64,000 nucleotides of DNA from Montifringilla adamsi (Eukaryota; Chordata; Aves; Passeriformes; Passeridae): the NCBI GenBank assembly GCA_017590115.1, contig JAGGNK010006559.1, forward strand, positions 8,111,784 through 8,175,783. The letters are read 5' to 3'. Both the position numbers and the translations under genes were made by a program. Numbering within the stretch: the stretch's first letter is position 1; every line of letters starts with the position of its first letter. Positions 1-13,807 of this stretch are shown here, in pieces. A model generated the notes under the pieces. It made no database searches. It had not been told where the DNA came from and saw nothing but the letters and a program-made list of their open reading frames with translations.

Positions 1-1265
1 ATGGTGCTTGTTTTCCCAAATAATCATTGTGGGTGCTGGGACCCACCTTTCCTGTAAGAGTCTGAACATCTGGCTGCCAATGGGAAGTGGTGGCTTAATT
101 ATTTTTGCTTTGCCTGTGTGCAACACTTTTGCTTTTTTAAATTAAAATGTAATTATCTTGATCCATTAGTCTTCTAACCTTCCTGATATTTTCTTCAGAT
201 ACCATAGCAGGGGGGTATAGGACAAACGTCAGGCTGGATTTTTGGTTGCTAGTCAGGTCCAGCCCACCATGGTGCAACAAAGCTGAATTTTAAGAAGCTA
301 CTTATTTTAGAAATTATGTTTTGAGGCACCTTACTAAAACTAATATTAACAGATCTGATTTTTTAAAGATGACTTGTTTGGTACTCCTTGAAACTCAGAT
401 CCCTCTTAAAATCCTGCAAGTATTAATGAGTATATGAAGCCACTTCCATTAGATGCTAAGTTTATTTGTGTGCATGGATATTTGAATAGCAGTGTGTACC
501 ACAAAACAAGGAGTGACATGATAGCAAGATGAGAAAGTTTGGAAGTCTGCAAGTTACAAAGCTAAAGGCAAGATTATTGCTGCTGACTTTACATAACGTA
601 TTTGTGCTCCACTCACTGAGTAGTAACACAATGTGATTTTTCACACCTTTTGCAGATGTGTCTCTTCTGGAGTATGTGTAATCATTACAGCACAGCTCTA
701 CAGCATAAGTTTTTGCCCCCTTGAGACCCAATTAAACACTCGTGGCATATAGTGAAGATTCTGTTTATCAGTGCATTACTTAAAGTTTCAAAATTTGGTG
801 GCTGTGCAATTAGTGTAATGAAGTGACAAGTTGGAGTGCAGCATAATTATGACTCTTGTTATTGTGGAGGCAATTAACACTGGATGGGAAAGGTGCTAAT
901 TACTGTAGCTGTTTGAAATGTGCCACTTAGTTTCTCGCCTTTGATAAGTTTCGAGAAGAAACTAGACTTTTTGTGGCATTTTATTACGTGGGTTCACTGT
1001 TAACTTCAGTAATGTAGGCAGTTTTGTACCAAATTTGTTCTTGATACCTCTTTACTCAGTGGTATTCCAACTCCAGCAATAGACTTCTTTTTTTTCACTG
1101 CTACTTTGTAAGGAGCATTTTTTTGGCCAGACTTGGATCACTTTTTATTACATGCCCAGAAAGAAACAAAGACAACTGAGAGAAAAAAAGAAGTATCCAG
1201 TTATTTTTTCTTTTACATTTGTACATTCACTAGAAGTTGCTGAGCAGAAAATCACTGGATTATCA

Positions 1266-1706
1266 TGTTGGTTTTGGCTGGGATAGAGGTAATTTTCTTC
1301 ATAGTAGCAGGTATGGGGACATGTTTTGAATGTATGTTGCAACAGTCTGATAACTCAGGGACATTTTCATTATTGCTGAGCAGCACTTGCACAGTGTCAA
1401 GGCCTTTTTTGCTTCTCCCATTGCCTTGCCAGCAAAGAGGATGAGGGGGGGTTGAAAGACTTATCAGGGGACACAGCCAGGAAAGCTAACCCTAACTGAC
1501 CAAAGGGATATGGTGAATGACCTTGGAAAGTGGTGATTGAATTCCTTGCTCTGCTTTGCGTGTAATGTATTTTGCTTTCCTTACTAAACTATATTTGTCT
1601 CAACCCATGAGTTTTCTTACTTTTACTCTCTTGGTTCTCTCCCCTGTCCTACTGGGAGCAAGCAGCTGTAGGGTGCTCAGTTGTCAGCTGCGGTTAAATC
1701 CCCAAA
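1266..1706 (+). mobile_element. Solo LTR of an avian endogenous retrovirus, internally deleted
   Basis: Begins near TGTTGGTTTTGGCTGGGATA and continues with segments typical of an LTR common in songbird genomes: GGGGACACAGCCAGGA, CTGACCAAAGGGATAT, GTGATTGAATTCCTTG, TCTCAACCCATGAGTTTTCT and a 3' part ending near CGGTTAAATCCCC. It matches the copy at 30978-31555 but lacks roughly 130-150 bases between the GGGATAT block and the GAATTCC block, where the promoter would lie. No internal retroviral genes adjoin it, so it is a solo LTR. Family name and exact ends are estimates. Confidence 0.7.
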
Positions 1707-4700
1707 ATGGTATAATCTAAAATGAAGGTGAGCAAGAAGCCTCTTCAACATCAGTAAAACCAGCAACCGCTGAAGAGAATATCTGATTGTACAAGGCTAT
1801 ACTGCAATAACGGCAGCCACATATACCCAAGGATGTCAAACCTTACCTAAAACTTCAATGTGGTTTTGAGTAACTTTCCATGACTGTTTTCCAAGGCAAC
1901 TTCCAGTAACTTCTGCTGTGGTGACCTTTAATAACAGCGAAGAAACACACAAAGGCAAAAGGAATTAATTTCGGGACAAGGCTTTGCTCAAACCTGAAGG
2001 TCACAGCAACCTGTTCAGCGCAATATTTCACTTCCATCTGTTTGAATCTGTTCCTTGAAACTTACAGTTTCCTAATCTGTGGTCAAAATGTCCTTGAAGA
2101 GAAAAAAAGACACATTAGAAAACAAATTGGTTTGAGCTACTTATGGCCAAATTTGCCATTATTGCTTTAAAGATTGGGCAGAATGCTCCTGTGAAAGCTG
2201 AAGGATGGAATTTTCACTAAAGCTGCATCTTGTTGATGTTCTGAGAACTCCATTGCTTTCTCTGAATTCAGTCAGTATTTCTATGTGTGAGGATAGGTCG
2301 CTGTGCTTTCTCTCCCATTAACAGTTGAACTAGACATGCTACTAATTTACAACTTAAAGCAAACGTATTAAGAGGTATGTCTATCTTCAATTGCTCAGAA
2401 AATTTTGTCTTAAAATCTTCCAATTTTTAAAACTGGATTTTAATAGTAAAATCCCAGTGTGACTTTTGTGGTTTTGAAAGGTAACAAATTACTTCAATCT
2501 TGTATACTTAAACTTTTCTGACTGAAAGCAAATAGTCATAGAATAGAATTTAATCTAATAGGAAACCTAGAATTTGCAAAATACTATTGGTTTGCTGATA
2601 CTATTACTGAGAAACAAGCCCACTCATCTCACGGATCAAGCAGAAGGCACTGGATTCCCAAATGCTAATTGGAACAGAAACAATTAATGAAATAACATTT
2701 TAACTTGGACTAATGAAAGAAATCTGGGCCAGTGGAATGTATTTCTGTGGATTTCTTTAATTTCTCACCCCTGACCGAGAAAGGTAAGCGACACTTTAGT
2801 TATTGTGTACCATCTGGGGCTTCCTGCCTTCTGCTCCAGTTCCACTGTCTGAGCATTTTCTCCAGCCTCCTGTGATATTTGGTCCCCAACACGTGTGTCT
2901 GCTCCTGGCATAGATACAATACTTCACCTCTTATCACCTTACATGAGGTGCATAAATTGAAAAAAAAAAAAAAAGAAAAAATTGTTAGAACAACAATCGG
3001 ACCCTACTGAAGAGGCATTGTCATTAACTGCAGAACTGTGACTTTTAAAATCAGTGGTAAAGTTTGTTTGTCTGTTTCTGATTCCTACCCTCCTCCCCCA
3101 GAGGCTAGCCTGTACTTGCTGGAGGTGTAGTTGGACTGCTCCACCCATTTACAGACAAAAAGACAGATGTTATACACAGAAACATCTCCACCTGCTCAAG
3201 TACAACCAGGGGTGTTAGGGGGAAACTCTCCTGGCAAAGATGTCACATCTCTAGTTCATATTTCAGTTCTAAAATAGATGGGGGAAGCTGAAATGGAATT
3301 TGATCTTCCTCTCATGATTGTGTGCATTCCTAACCTTCAAGGCTTGGGAATATTATTTACAGCTTGGTGTTCCAGCTCTGTTCCTGCTCTGCCAGCATTG
3401 CTCACTTGGTGAGTGCTGCCCTGTGTCTTGGGACAGGAAGGGAAGCTACTAGAGCTGGTCTTTTTAATCTTTGTGCTCCATCTGACACATTTTCTATCAT
3501 GGCTACACTGAGATTGGGATTGTAGGTAGAATAAATATAGCATTAGCTGCATTTTAACCCTGTAAGCATGGCCTCGAGCAGTAAAGGAGATGACTACATC
3601 TCATTGAACAGCCTTGGGGCCCAAGCTCTCACTCAAGCCAGCGGTGCCTCCATTGCAGGCCCCCTTGGAGTCAGGGGCTTCAATTCGAAGCCTCCCACTT
3701 TCTAAGGAATAAGAGTTGTTCATCCAAGAGACTACTGTAGGAGATGCTATTTGTTGAGTCTACACCAAAGTGAGCTCTCTAGATAGGGAAGAGGATCAAA
3801 CAAGTGCAAGTCATGATCTCTTAATAGCAGCCAGTCATAGGAGCCTCCTCTGAGACAGGAGAATCTGGCATTATGGGCCTTCTTCCGTGGGCAATGCGTT
3901 TTATCAGCGCTGGATTCGCAACAGCAACAAACCTCAGGGCGCTCAACTCTTCTTCCTATTAAATAAGTAAATATGTGATCTTTCAGGCAGCCAAATGCTG
4001 TGATTTGTTCTGGGTAAAGAGAGAAGGAGTGCAGGTATCATTGTCATCCTTCTGTTGGGTGTGGTCACCTCATTGCCCTCATCTACTAATTGGCTCCCTC
4101 AGCTAATCTGAGTGAGCTCTCCCCCTTGTTAATGGGCTGTGCTTTGGTAGACACAAAAAGCATTTGCAATGCATCTGTGTTCCTGCTAACAGATGTAGTT
4201 TGTTAGCAAACACATCAACAAGTAAGGTCAATTGTATTTATTTTATTTGTTTGTAAGAAGCATTTAAGGTAGCAGAGTGGTTTTGGCTCTAAGACTGTGG
4301 TTTGGCAAAGATTTCTGTTGGTGGAGTTAGCTTTTAAGTCAATACCTAATGACCCAAACATATGTCCTGAATCTCAAAAGTAGTAGTTATTCTGATATTT
4401 TTTTGAAAAAAAAAAAATCAAAGTTTTTTTAGGTCAGCTTCAAGAAACAAAAAGTCAAAAGTTAAGAATAAAATAAAAATGGACTGGCATAATAGAAAAA
4501 GAAATGGTCAGGGCTAAAAGATAAAGATGCAATGTATTTTCTTGTTATTGGCTGCGTATGATGAACACATATTCACATAGAAAAAGCCTCATTAACACAA
4601 TTTCAAGTAGTTGGCAAATTGGCCTGCAACATTAAAATTGGCAAGGATCTCAGCTGGAAAGGATGTAGGAGCTACATTTTGAATTTGCAGTAGAGATAAT

Positions 4701-7700
4701 GTTCTGGTCCTCTGTTAGGAATCTGGCTGTGGTGCAAAGCTCTGATGCAACACAGGCTCATTCAGCTGGTTCAAATTTCTTTAAACAATTTTGATATCTT
4801 AACTTGATAGTGTCATGCTTTAGGGCAGTGCTCATTGCCTGTCCACCCCGTTCTGTGTCAGGTCAGACTCTGATCATCCCACTGCATGGCATAAACTCTA
4901 CATTAGGCTAAATCCAGCACTAACAATCAGGATAAAAAAATATATCTATTCCACAGAACCAGGAGTCCTGAACTTCCTCTCACTGTATCCTCTAACTTGT
5001 AGAGGATATTGCTTCTCAAGAAATTCCCATGGCCTTCTTGTTATTCTCTGGCATTTCATGAACCTGCTCTGATAATCTCAAAATTATTTAGACTCTTCTT
5101 GCATTTAGTTACTAACAAATTTACTACCTTTTAAAGGACTAATGAAGATGAAGAGGTGGAAATTTCATTAGTTGATTAAATTACCTCTCTTATAAATGCT
5201 GTAATATTAAACTTTCATTTGCCTTTGTATTTTAATTAATTGTATTATTTGCAACTGAGAAGAACTGCAATTTTTTTCCTAGTCTGCTGAAAATAGAATT
5301 TTGTAACCCCGAAGAAGGCTGAAAAAGAAGTCTGTTTACTTGTGTTATTGTTCTGTTTTCTCATGACTATAAGTCACTATGTTAGTAGCAGTTAATTTTA
5401 ACTCAGCATCAAAAACATCACCTTATTGCAAACCTCAAATTTTCTGAACACACTCAAAGAGATAATTGATTTTCTCTATTTTTTTCTCACTGTGTATTAA
5501 GACAAAGCTCCAACTGTCCTGCTACTAAGTTTGAATTCGTGTTGTATTGGGAAGTATACTTTGTGTTTCCTGTTTGGCAGAAATGGTGGTATCATTGAAC
5601 TTGATAATGTTGGTCCTGCAGGTCAATATTAATTCTGTTTGTAAAACTGACATGTACACTGACCAAGTTTCTTTCTCATTGCTGGAAATGAGGCTCCTTT
5701 TGTTTCATCTTTTGAATAAGTGCCTGTGAACTTGCTTTCCCTGCAAATTTTTTTTCTGATGAAAAGTCAGGAGACTTGCAAGTTCTCTTTGTCCTGGCTG
5801 TTCTAATTCATCTAAATCTTTGGATAAACTTGTCCCTTTCTGTTGAATAAAAAAATATTTGCATGTATATAAATTTAGTACACAGCTACTACTTTGCCTG
5901 AACCTTTTATTTTTTCCCTTGGAGAGGTTAATTCTTAGCTACAAATTTGTGCATCTGTAAGTATTCAGACTTTAATTGTTCCCTGCTGGCTTAGGGGAAT
6001 TTTTTTGTATGAGCTGATCATTGACAGACCAGGATATATCAACAAAAGTGTACTTGGTTTTAGGAATCAGAGCCATGTTCTGTAGCTGTATGTGACCTTA
6101 ATGCAGTTATGCTAACAAGTGCAATCCTTTTTCTTTAAATCTCAGTTACAACATTGCTGGTGGGTTTATAGGTCCAGAGGAGAGTACAAGGAATACAGAC
6201 AGCCTCTACAGAGCTAGAGGCGTGGACATGTGGAACAGAAGCTCCTGTCATGTTCTGGTGAAGCGTCTACACATCTTCCCTCTCAGCTCCCCAGGAATTT
6301 CTTGAAGAGTGCTGGAGTTTTCTGCCAGCCCTGGAGGCCATGAAGGCTGGTAACTCAAGTACATATTCACAGGGAAAAAAAATTGTTTTTTCCTTAAGAA
6401 TAAAAGTTAATTTTTTGCCCAGAAGTTTGAGGGGTTTATCTTTCATCCCCCAAAATGAAAATATTTCAACCCCTGCTCTCAATTAGCCATTGAATTTGAT
6501 GTGCATGGGAGGTATTCAACATCTTTAATAAGCACTTTTACAAAGATGCAGGTATTCACCCCTTTGAAGGCTGTGATGTTTAGCCAGCATTGACCTCCAC
6601 CCTATAATCAATGAGGAGCTCAACAAAAGAAAGTAATAAAAATTGTAGATGCCAAGCTTTATTTTTTCTTTTTATTTATCAGCCACTAGAGATGGAATGA
6701 AGAAATGCAATTGAGTTGAGTAACCCTTGCATAGTCCATCTTAGCTCTTGCAGAAATTTATTTCCCAACTGATCCAATAGTGAGTGAATTCTTGGAGACA
6801 AAATTCTGCCATCCCTCTTAGCTGAATGATTAAGCCATGCACTGGCTCAGGGTTAAATTTCATCAGAACCAGAGCTTGTCTCTCTCTGAAATAATTTGGT
6901 GTTTCTTGTGTTGTGGTTTGTTTATTTGTTTGGGTGGGGAGAGAGAAAGGAAAGGGTTTTTGTTCATGTTTCAAAACACGCCCAAAGGAAATGATTGTCT
7001 GATCTTCTTTTGTAACCGGGCACTTTGTAAACCCAGGAAAGCCAGAAAGGTGCATCATAGCAGCAGCCTCAGCAAACCAGTATGACAAGACTTTTCTCAT
7101 CTTCTGTTTCACTTTTAATACTGGATCAGACACCAAGTACATCAGGACACATGGTTCCTGCTTTTGTGAAGGATTAATGATGCTTGAAATTTTAAATGCC
7201 AGGAATCTGGGAAGCCCATGAGAGTCACTTGATTTTTTTATGTCAGCAAACAGCTTACCATTGAGAACAATGTTTTATTGTAAGCTGATTTAAGTTCTCA
7301 ATAGTACAACTCCATGCACTGGTTACTGCAGTATAGAAGATATTCTGGGTTCAGATTTGATACTGAACACTTTCCTTTCTGCAAGTCTCTTTGCTTCTGG
7401 CTAACATAATTTACCTTTTTAGTTTTGACAGCTCTCATTTCAGCCATAGCAATACTCCACCCTTTCACTCCTTAGCAGGTAAATACTAGGAGGAAAATAA
7501 TTCCAACTTCTGAAATAATATTGCTTATTTTTTTCCTGTTAGGATACAGTGATTTAAAAAAAATCCTGACAAAACAAGATACTGCAAGATACTGTTTATT
7601 GCAAGCCTTTATTGTCATAAAGATCAGAAAACATAGTGTAGTGACTGACAGAAAAAAATTGAGTTCTGAGCTAAATGGCTGTTATTTAATTCTTCTTTTT

Positions 7701-10593
7701 GTCCTTAGACACCTCATTCAATAAGAAGTAGCTGCATTTTTTGCCAACCTGAACAGAGAGTGAGGAAAGAACCTATATATGAGTACAGAGATGTTAGATT
7801 AGCACTGAACAGTACTAAAGAGACAAATGTTGATATTGTTTGCCCGGGTGTTCTTAAAAATTGCCTGTGCAGCACATGGGTCCATGCTTAGTTATCATGT
7901 GCATTGAACCAGAGACATTTGCACTTGCCTTGGTAGGAGCAGCGTGCACACATTACTGCATCTGCAGTTTTCTGTGTGTAGCAATGACTCTGTGAGAGAG
8001 AGAATTAAGGATAATTCTCACTGTGCATCTCCTTGAGGTTTTCCTTCAGCTGCTTTGTTACCTTTCCATGTTCATGCTGTGCTTAAGTGCCAGCACTGGA
8101 CTAGAGAGACAGCACAGGACAAAGAGACACTGAGTAGTCAAGGCTCTCTGCTCAAAGCAAGCAGCCAGGCCAGGATGGAGAGTGCAGTGCTCCCAGGGGA
8201 GGGTTCTTGCTGTGCTCTGCTTGTCTGGAGGAAAGGAAGATGGAAGTGAGCAGATTTTCAAGGCATCTCTTTAGACTATATAAAAAAAATCAGAAATCAG
8301 AATTTTGTCCCTCACTTTAAGGAATGCCTGCCTCTTTACACTCAAATAAGTAGATTTGAGCATATACTTTGTACTAAAATAAGGTGGGGAAGGATGATCT
8401 AAGCACAGTGCACTGTGTTTGGAAGATTTGCTCTTTGCTAGTAGGACCCTGCATTTGCCTCTGTTATTTCAGACTGTTCTTCTCTGCTGATCTCTCCAAC
8501 TTATTGAGGTCCTTTAAAGGGTTTTAAATTACTCTGGGGTTATCAGCCAGTCCTTCCAGAAGAAGTAACAAATCAGCATCTGCTAGTTTGTTTTTTTCTT
8601 TATCCCAGGCTGTTTGTATATTATGGAATCATCTCTCTTTTCTGTTGGAAAGTTTCTACAGTCTCCTGCTGGTTATCTGTGCCGTGTGGAGACTGCAGCT
8701 GCCACTTCTGATTCACCAGGTCTGTGCTGCTGACCCATCCTCTGACAAAAGGCGAGGGGGTGATTCATTGCTCCAATTAATGGCACGTAAAAGTGATGGT
8801 TACTAAACCTCTAATTACTCTTTTACAGTTTGGGAGACTGGTTACAACATCATCCATTTTAGGTTATTAGGATAAATCTTTCTTAAATGCCTTTTGTACT
8901 ATACTGCGTCTCTCTCAGCTTTGTACTCCAATGCCAGAAGCACCACTGATAGGAACCAACTGAGAGTGGCCAGAGACTATCTCAAACCATTTTGAAGGAC
9001 TCATCTGAAAGGGCTGATGGCCAAAAGTGCTAGTGCAGTCATACTAAGTATGGCTGATCCTACCCTTAACAGGGCACAGATTGCTTTATATTTTGATGCC
9101 GTTTTTCAGACTTCCTTTTCTTTCTGAAAAAAATACAAAAGATCAGATGTTGATTTGAAGATTAGGGTCATGATGTAAAAGAAAGTATTTACTATGCCAC
9201 TGCTTACTGCAAAGACTAATTTTTAGGCTTTCACACATCACCTGGACAGACAAGGGGACTGAAATGCTGACAGTCTGTCGTCACTTCATCCAGCTTTTTT
9301 ATTTCAGGACAAGAAGTAATACTACCCTTTTTTAAAAAAAAATATATCAATTAATTTGCTGTCTTTACTAAAAGCTAACTGACTGTAATGCTGAGGAGCT
9401 AACAGTGGGGACCTTGATGGGGCTCAAACAAGGCTACTCAGTACACGGGCCAGGACAAATAGTTTTCTCAGTCTGAGAAATTAAAGAACATTTGTTATGT
9501 GATTTGAATGCAGAGAAGGCCATGATCTTCCCTTTTGGCACATGCACAGGTTATCTCTTAGAGCAGTCTGGAAGGATCCTCTGTGACTTTGAAATATTCT
9601 GCTGATGACAACACAGACAAGAATTAGACAGAAGAGGGATTTTGTAAATAGGCCAAGAGCACCAATCCTAGTTATGTGGAGCAAAGGCATTTTCATCAAA
9701 TAGATAAAAAGAGCTGCAGAAGGATACTGGAATTGAATTTCTTACATGTGTTAGCACTAGACAATTGGGTAAATTTTTATTAACACCACTAACACTCTTC
9801 TCTGAACCTGTTAAGATTAACATAGATTAATACCAGAATGCATCTGAGTGTAACTGGCTCTTCTACAGAAACTTCTTTGGGAACACATCCTTCCATTGGC
9901 CTCATTTATCCATTTATTGATAAAATCGGTATCTTGCTGTCATGCAGGTGGAAATTCCCTGCTGATTTTTACACGATGTAACTTTCCCTACGTGTCAGTG
10001 GAGCTCCAGCAGATGTGCAGGGTGAAGGGGATTTCTGTCTGGGATTGCTGGTGGTGCTGATGGCAAGCAGGGCTGGCTGTTTCTGCCAGTTGCGTTGTCA
10101 GGGCTCCCAGTCTCGTTGCTGACAAAGTCTGAAAGGCAAATATGTATCCGGAGTGGCTTCTGCTCTCTCTCAACCACTTCACAGCTGAAAAGAACGGCAT
10201 GGGACTGAGACAGGCCCTGGCATCTCTTTTTCTGCCTGAATCCTATTTTACTTCTTTCTTCTATTCACTGATGTCTTTCTGTAGCGCTTTCAATCTCTTT
10301 TCCTAGAATGCAAGGAAATTTCTTGGTCGAGGGAGCTGAACATCGAGATCATGAACATCTGAAAGACAAGCCTATTCATTCAGAAGTCTTGCAGCTAGGA
10401 AGCAGTTCTTTGATTCTTCCCAAAAGAATACAGCGATCTGCTCCCATACCCCTTTAATTCAAATCTTTATAACTCACTTGCCTGTCTCCACTACTCACTG
10501 CTGTTTGGGTGTCCTTTCAGTTACCTGCTTGTCAAGCTATAGCACCAAAGAGCTGCTTACTGCAGCAATGTAATGATAAAACACTTTTTTGGA
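1707..10593. other. Intergenic DNA upstream of MC5R, no gene seen
   Basis: AT-rich noncoding sequence. All reading frames here are short (at most about 130 codons), lack recognisable domains and often overlap on both strands. A GC-richer patch around 3570-3960 stands out but was not assigned to a family. A poly(A)-like run lies near 2960. Positions 1-1265, before the LTR, likewise show nothing beyond short chance frames. Confidence 0.7.
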
Positions 10594-10612
10594 GGGTGGG
10601 GGTGGGGAAGGG
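10594..10612 (+). other. G-quadruplex motif
   Basis: Four G-runs (3, 5, 4 and 3 long) separated by loops of 1, 1 and 2 bases satisfy the canonical quadruplex pattern, on the MC5R coding strand about 3.3 kb before its start. The short loops predict a stable structure. Any regulatory role is speculative. Confidence 0.6.
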
Positions 10613-13600
10613 AAATTTTTTTTTCATTTCATCCTCTAACATAAGAAGAATTGTACCACTATGAGTTTCCAGGCAGGCAATTTTTCTGCAAGTTTTGTAA
10701 ATAAGGGACTTTTTTTTTTTGGTGTGCCATAGGCAATTGTACCAAGGTTTACACCTGCAGTGTCTGGCTTGTGGAACAAGAATCCAAATGCTGATTCATA
10801 ATTTATATGTAACAAACTTGGCATTGCTCTAAAGAATAACAGCCAAACCACCCAGTCTGATGTGTAATTATTTCCTGCAATTGGCTGGCTTGCTGAGCCC
10901 TACCAGGTACACTGAAAGCTTTTGTAAAGCAGTTAAGCTGGTCTGCAAAGAGCTTTGAGTTTGAACATACTGAGCAACTTGTAAATGGAATGAACAGAAC
11001 CTAACAAGAGACAATGTGATATACAGCAACAAAAAGCAAGTTGGGTACTGCAAGAAAAATAATTGGAAGGGAAAAGAGCACAATGTCTGCACAGTCCTTG
11101 CTAGATATAAGAACACAGGAACGAGTAAAATTTGCTATTAGGTATCTGACTTTCAGGACCTGCAATGGGAAAATAAAAAGCTATGGGAAAGATAACCAAA
11201 GTTAACTAAGGTAAGTTAACTTTGCTGAAAACATGTTACCAAAAATGTGCTTTACATTAAAGAACAGAAAGAGGATTGCAGATGATGTTTCTCTATTCTT
11301 TTGGTCATAGCAAAGAACGAAGAGCTCAGAACTGGCACATGGGTGAGATACAGCAGGCAGTGTGTGTGTTCAGCAGATGGCATGATCCACTCAGATTTAA
11401 CAGCTGCACTTGAGCATAATTTGTGACCTCTAGCTTGTGATAATCTAAATTCTCTTTCCAGTACTGGAGAAAAGGGATAGGCAAAGTTCATCTCCTGACT
11501 ATAACCCTAGAATGCTAAAAGAGCCATTTTACTCAAAATGATAAAATAAATGCTTTTTACTGTCACCCTTTGTGCAGGGACTATTTGTACATAAAAATAT
11601 TTCATATATTGGCCCAGGTGTTTCTGCATCCCTAGAGTGAAGGGTTAGAGTGAAGCCAGCAGCAGCAATAGAGAAACCTACTGTGGAGCATATTAATTAG
11701 AAATAGGGATTTATCTGTTTTTCAAAGATAAACCTTAGCTGAACACTGAAAACACAAAAGTGGCACAGGAAAACTAGGATTTGTTGGTGGTGCTTTAAGA
11801 AAAATGCTGTAGGTTAAAAAGAAGCAATTGTGTCTGCTATACACCATGAAAAACTTACACCCACGGATTTTTGGAAAAGGCGATTTGGAGAAGCAGACAC
11901 TTCCTGTGTCAAGTTAACTTCAAATTCTACATGGTATCTGACTGTCTGGTTAGCAGCTAAGAAGAAGGGCATTTGGCAGTGTCAGAAAGGTTTGTGCTTT
12001 GCATTCCCCAGCCTGCACCTGGGAGCAGAAACCATTTGTTAAAGACTTGAACTGATTTTGCCACCTTTTGGCTTAGAAGGAGTATTGGCTGCCTGACTGC
12101 TAGACCCACAGAGGAACTTCAGCCACTGGAATACTAAGCACTGGAATACTAAGCACTGAGCTCTTGGGCCCCTGGGGGAATTCACATCCATCTTGAGGAG
12201 CCCGGGCTCCTGGCATGATATACTGCTCCCTCCATTTCTACACTGAAATCTCTATTCTAGCAAGCAAGCTGTTTATTTGTTCAATTGTTTTAATACAAAT
12301 TATTTAAATTTGGCTTTGACTTTGACTGTATGTTCTCTAAGTTTTTTTAACAGTGGTTTCTTATTTCTGAAAAAATCCCAGCAAAACTCAATATGAGAAA
12401 AATGCTTATAGCAGTAATAAGCCTCTCACTTCAATAATAGTATTTTCTCCTGTTTTGGAGTACTATTTTAGGATGGACTTATTGTCAGTGTACTAGGAAA
12501 AACAAAGAAAACAAAGAAGACAAAGGAAAGGAGTATGTCTTGTACATTTCCCCCCTTTAATATTATAGAAAGCTCATAATTCAGATTAGAATCCCTGTTC
12601 AGTTGGAAAGAGAGGGGAAGGCCACTAGATGGTGGTAAAAACCCAAGCCTTTGCTATGAGATCTGTGGAAAGAGAAGTCCAGGGGGGCAAAGAAGGGGAG
12701 GAGGAGCCACAGTTTGAGTACTGAAGTCATTATTGCTCGGAGTCTATAAAAAGGCAGTTGCACAGTAAGTAATTTATACGTGGTCAGTTTTGGCTCTATG
12801 GATTTACTAATTCCTTTCCCTCTATTTTTTTTCATCTTTTGCCACCAAGGAGTCCCCAGCCCCAGATGTCAGGGGGGCTGAAACTTCAGCTCTCTGGAGG
12901 AAATGTTGCAGATGAGGAAAAGCAGCTGAAGGAGCAGCTCTGGTAAATAGGTACAGTAAATCCTTGATTGCAAATAAAAAATGGCTTTTTGAAACTGAAA
13001 ATTGTTTAGCATGATATGCTTTGAATTTTTATTTGCAACAAGTCACTGACAATCAGCTCTAAATGTTCCTTTTATTAAAAATGTGATGAGTTACACTTTC
13101 CCTAAATATTGTCATTACCAGAAAACCATTGTGTAAAATATTCTGGATTTGGAAGAGAAAACTTCTTTTACAATAGAAATCTACTCACACCAATTCTGTA
13201 ACCTTAGTGTATCCTGAAATGTATAGATTTCCCTTGGTTAGGTGTTTGATACTAAGCTTTTAAATCAGCATGTTAACACTGCACAGATAAGGTGTTTGTA
13301 ATATAGTTCATGCCAAATTAAATGTACAAAGGTCAGTAAATCCATTTAAACCTTTTACTGAAAATGTTGAATTCTTCATTGTGTCAATAATAGAAACTTT
13401 ATATCATATTCAAGTGAGCAGTTTCTGCTGGACCTAATGCTACATCCTCCTGCATTTCTGGGGTCTGAGAACTGGGACTGGGAAAACTGTGTTTTGTTTG
13501 CTTTTCAGCAGAACTTCCAGGACATTCTGGGGAAGTACTCCAGGGAATCAGATAGAATAAACAAAACCATGAATGAAGAGTGCAGGAATCTTTTAATCAG

Positions 13601-13767
13601 TTTGTGATTTTAATTTCTGAGTAAGGACAGGTAGAAAATCTCTGAGCCCACCAAAGTTTAATTTAGAATCAGTGAAGGAATGTGGTGTGGAAGAGATGGG
13701 GCATGTACAAGACAAATTAAATGGCTGGTATTTATGTTGTCAACTTCTGCCTGCAATCTTCATGCTA
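10613..13767. other. Region 5' of MC5R, probably intron or promoter
   Basis: If the acceptor at 13783 is used, at least part of this stretch is an MC5R 5' intron or promoter. A 15-base direct repeat (ACTGGAATACTAAGC, twice) lies near 12124. No donor exon, CpG island or clear promoter could be picked out by eye. Confidence 0.5.
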
Positions 13768-13783
13768 TTTTTTTTTTTTTTAG
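13768..13783 (+). other. MC5R: Putative 3' splice acceptor of the MC5R coding exon
   Basis: A run of 14 T residues is followed directly by AG at 13782-13783, a textbook polypyrimidine tract plus acceptor. Splicing here would start the coding exon at 13784 and leave 86 bases of 5'UTR before the ATG at 13870. MC receptor genes usually have intronless coding regions, often with noncoding upstream exons, so this fits. The partner donor exon was not identified. No transcript evidence is available from sequence alone. Confidence 0.6.
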
Positions 13784-13807
13784 GTTGGATCTTCTGCCTT
13801 TTGGAAA

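Noticed and set aside
1518..1526. Another SF-1-like site (TGACCTTGG)
   Set aside because: It lies inside an LTR fragment far from MC2R, and chance or repeat origin explains it.
6741..7142. 133-codon - strand frame as a gene
   Set aside because: No recognisable domain, overlapped by a + strand frame, and in AT-rich noncoding DNA; likely chance.
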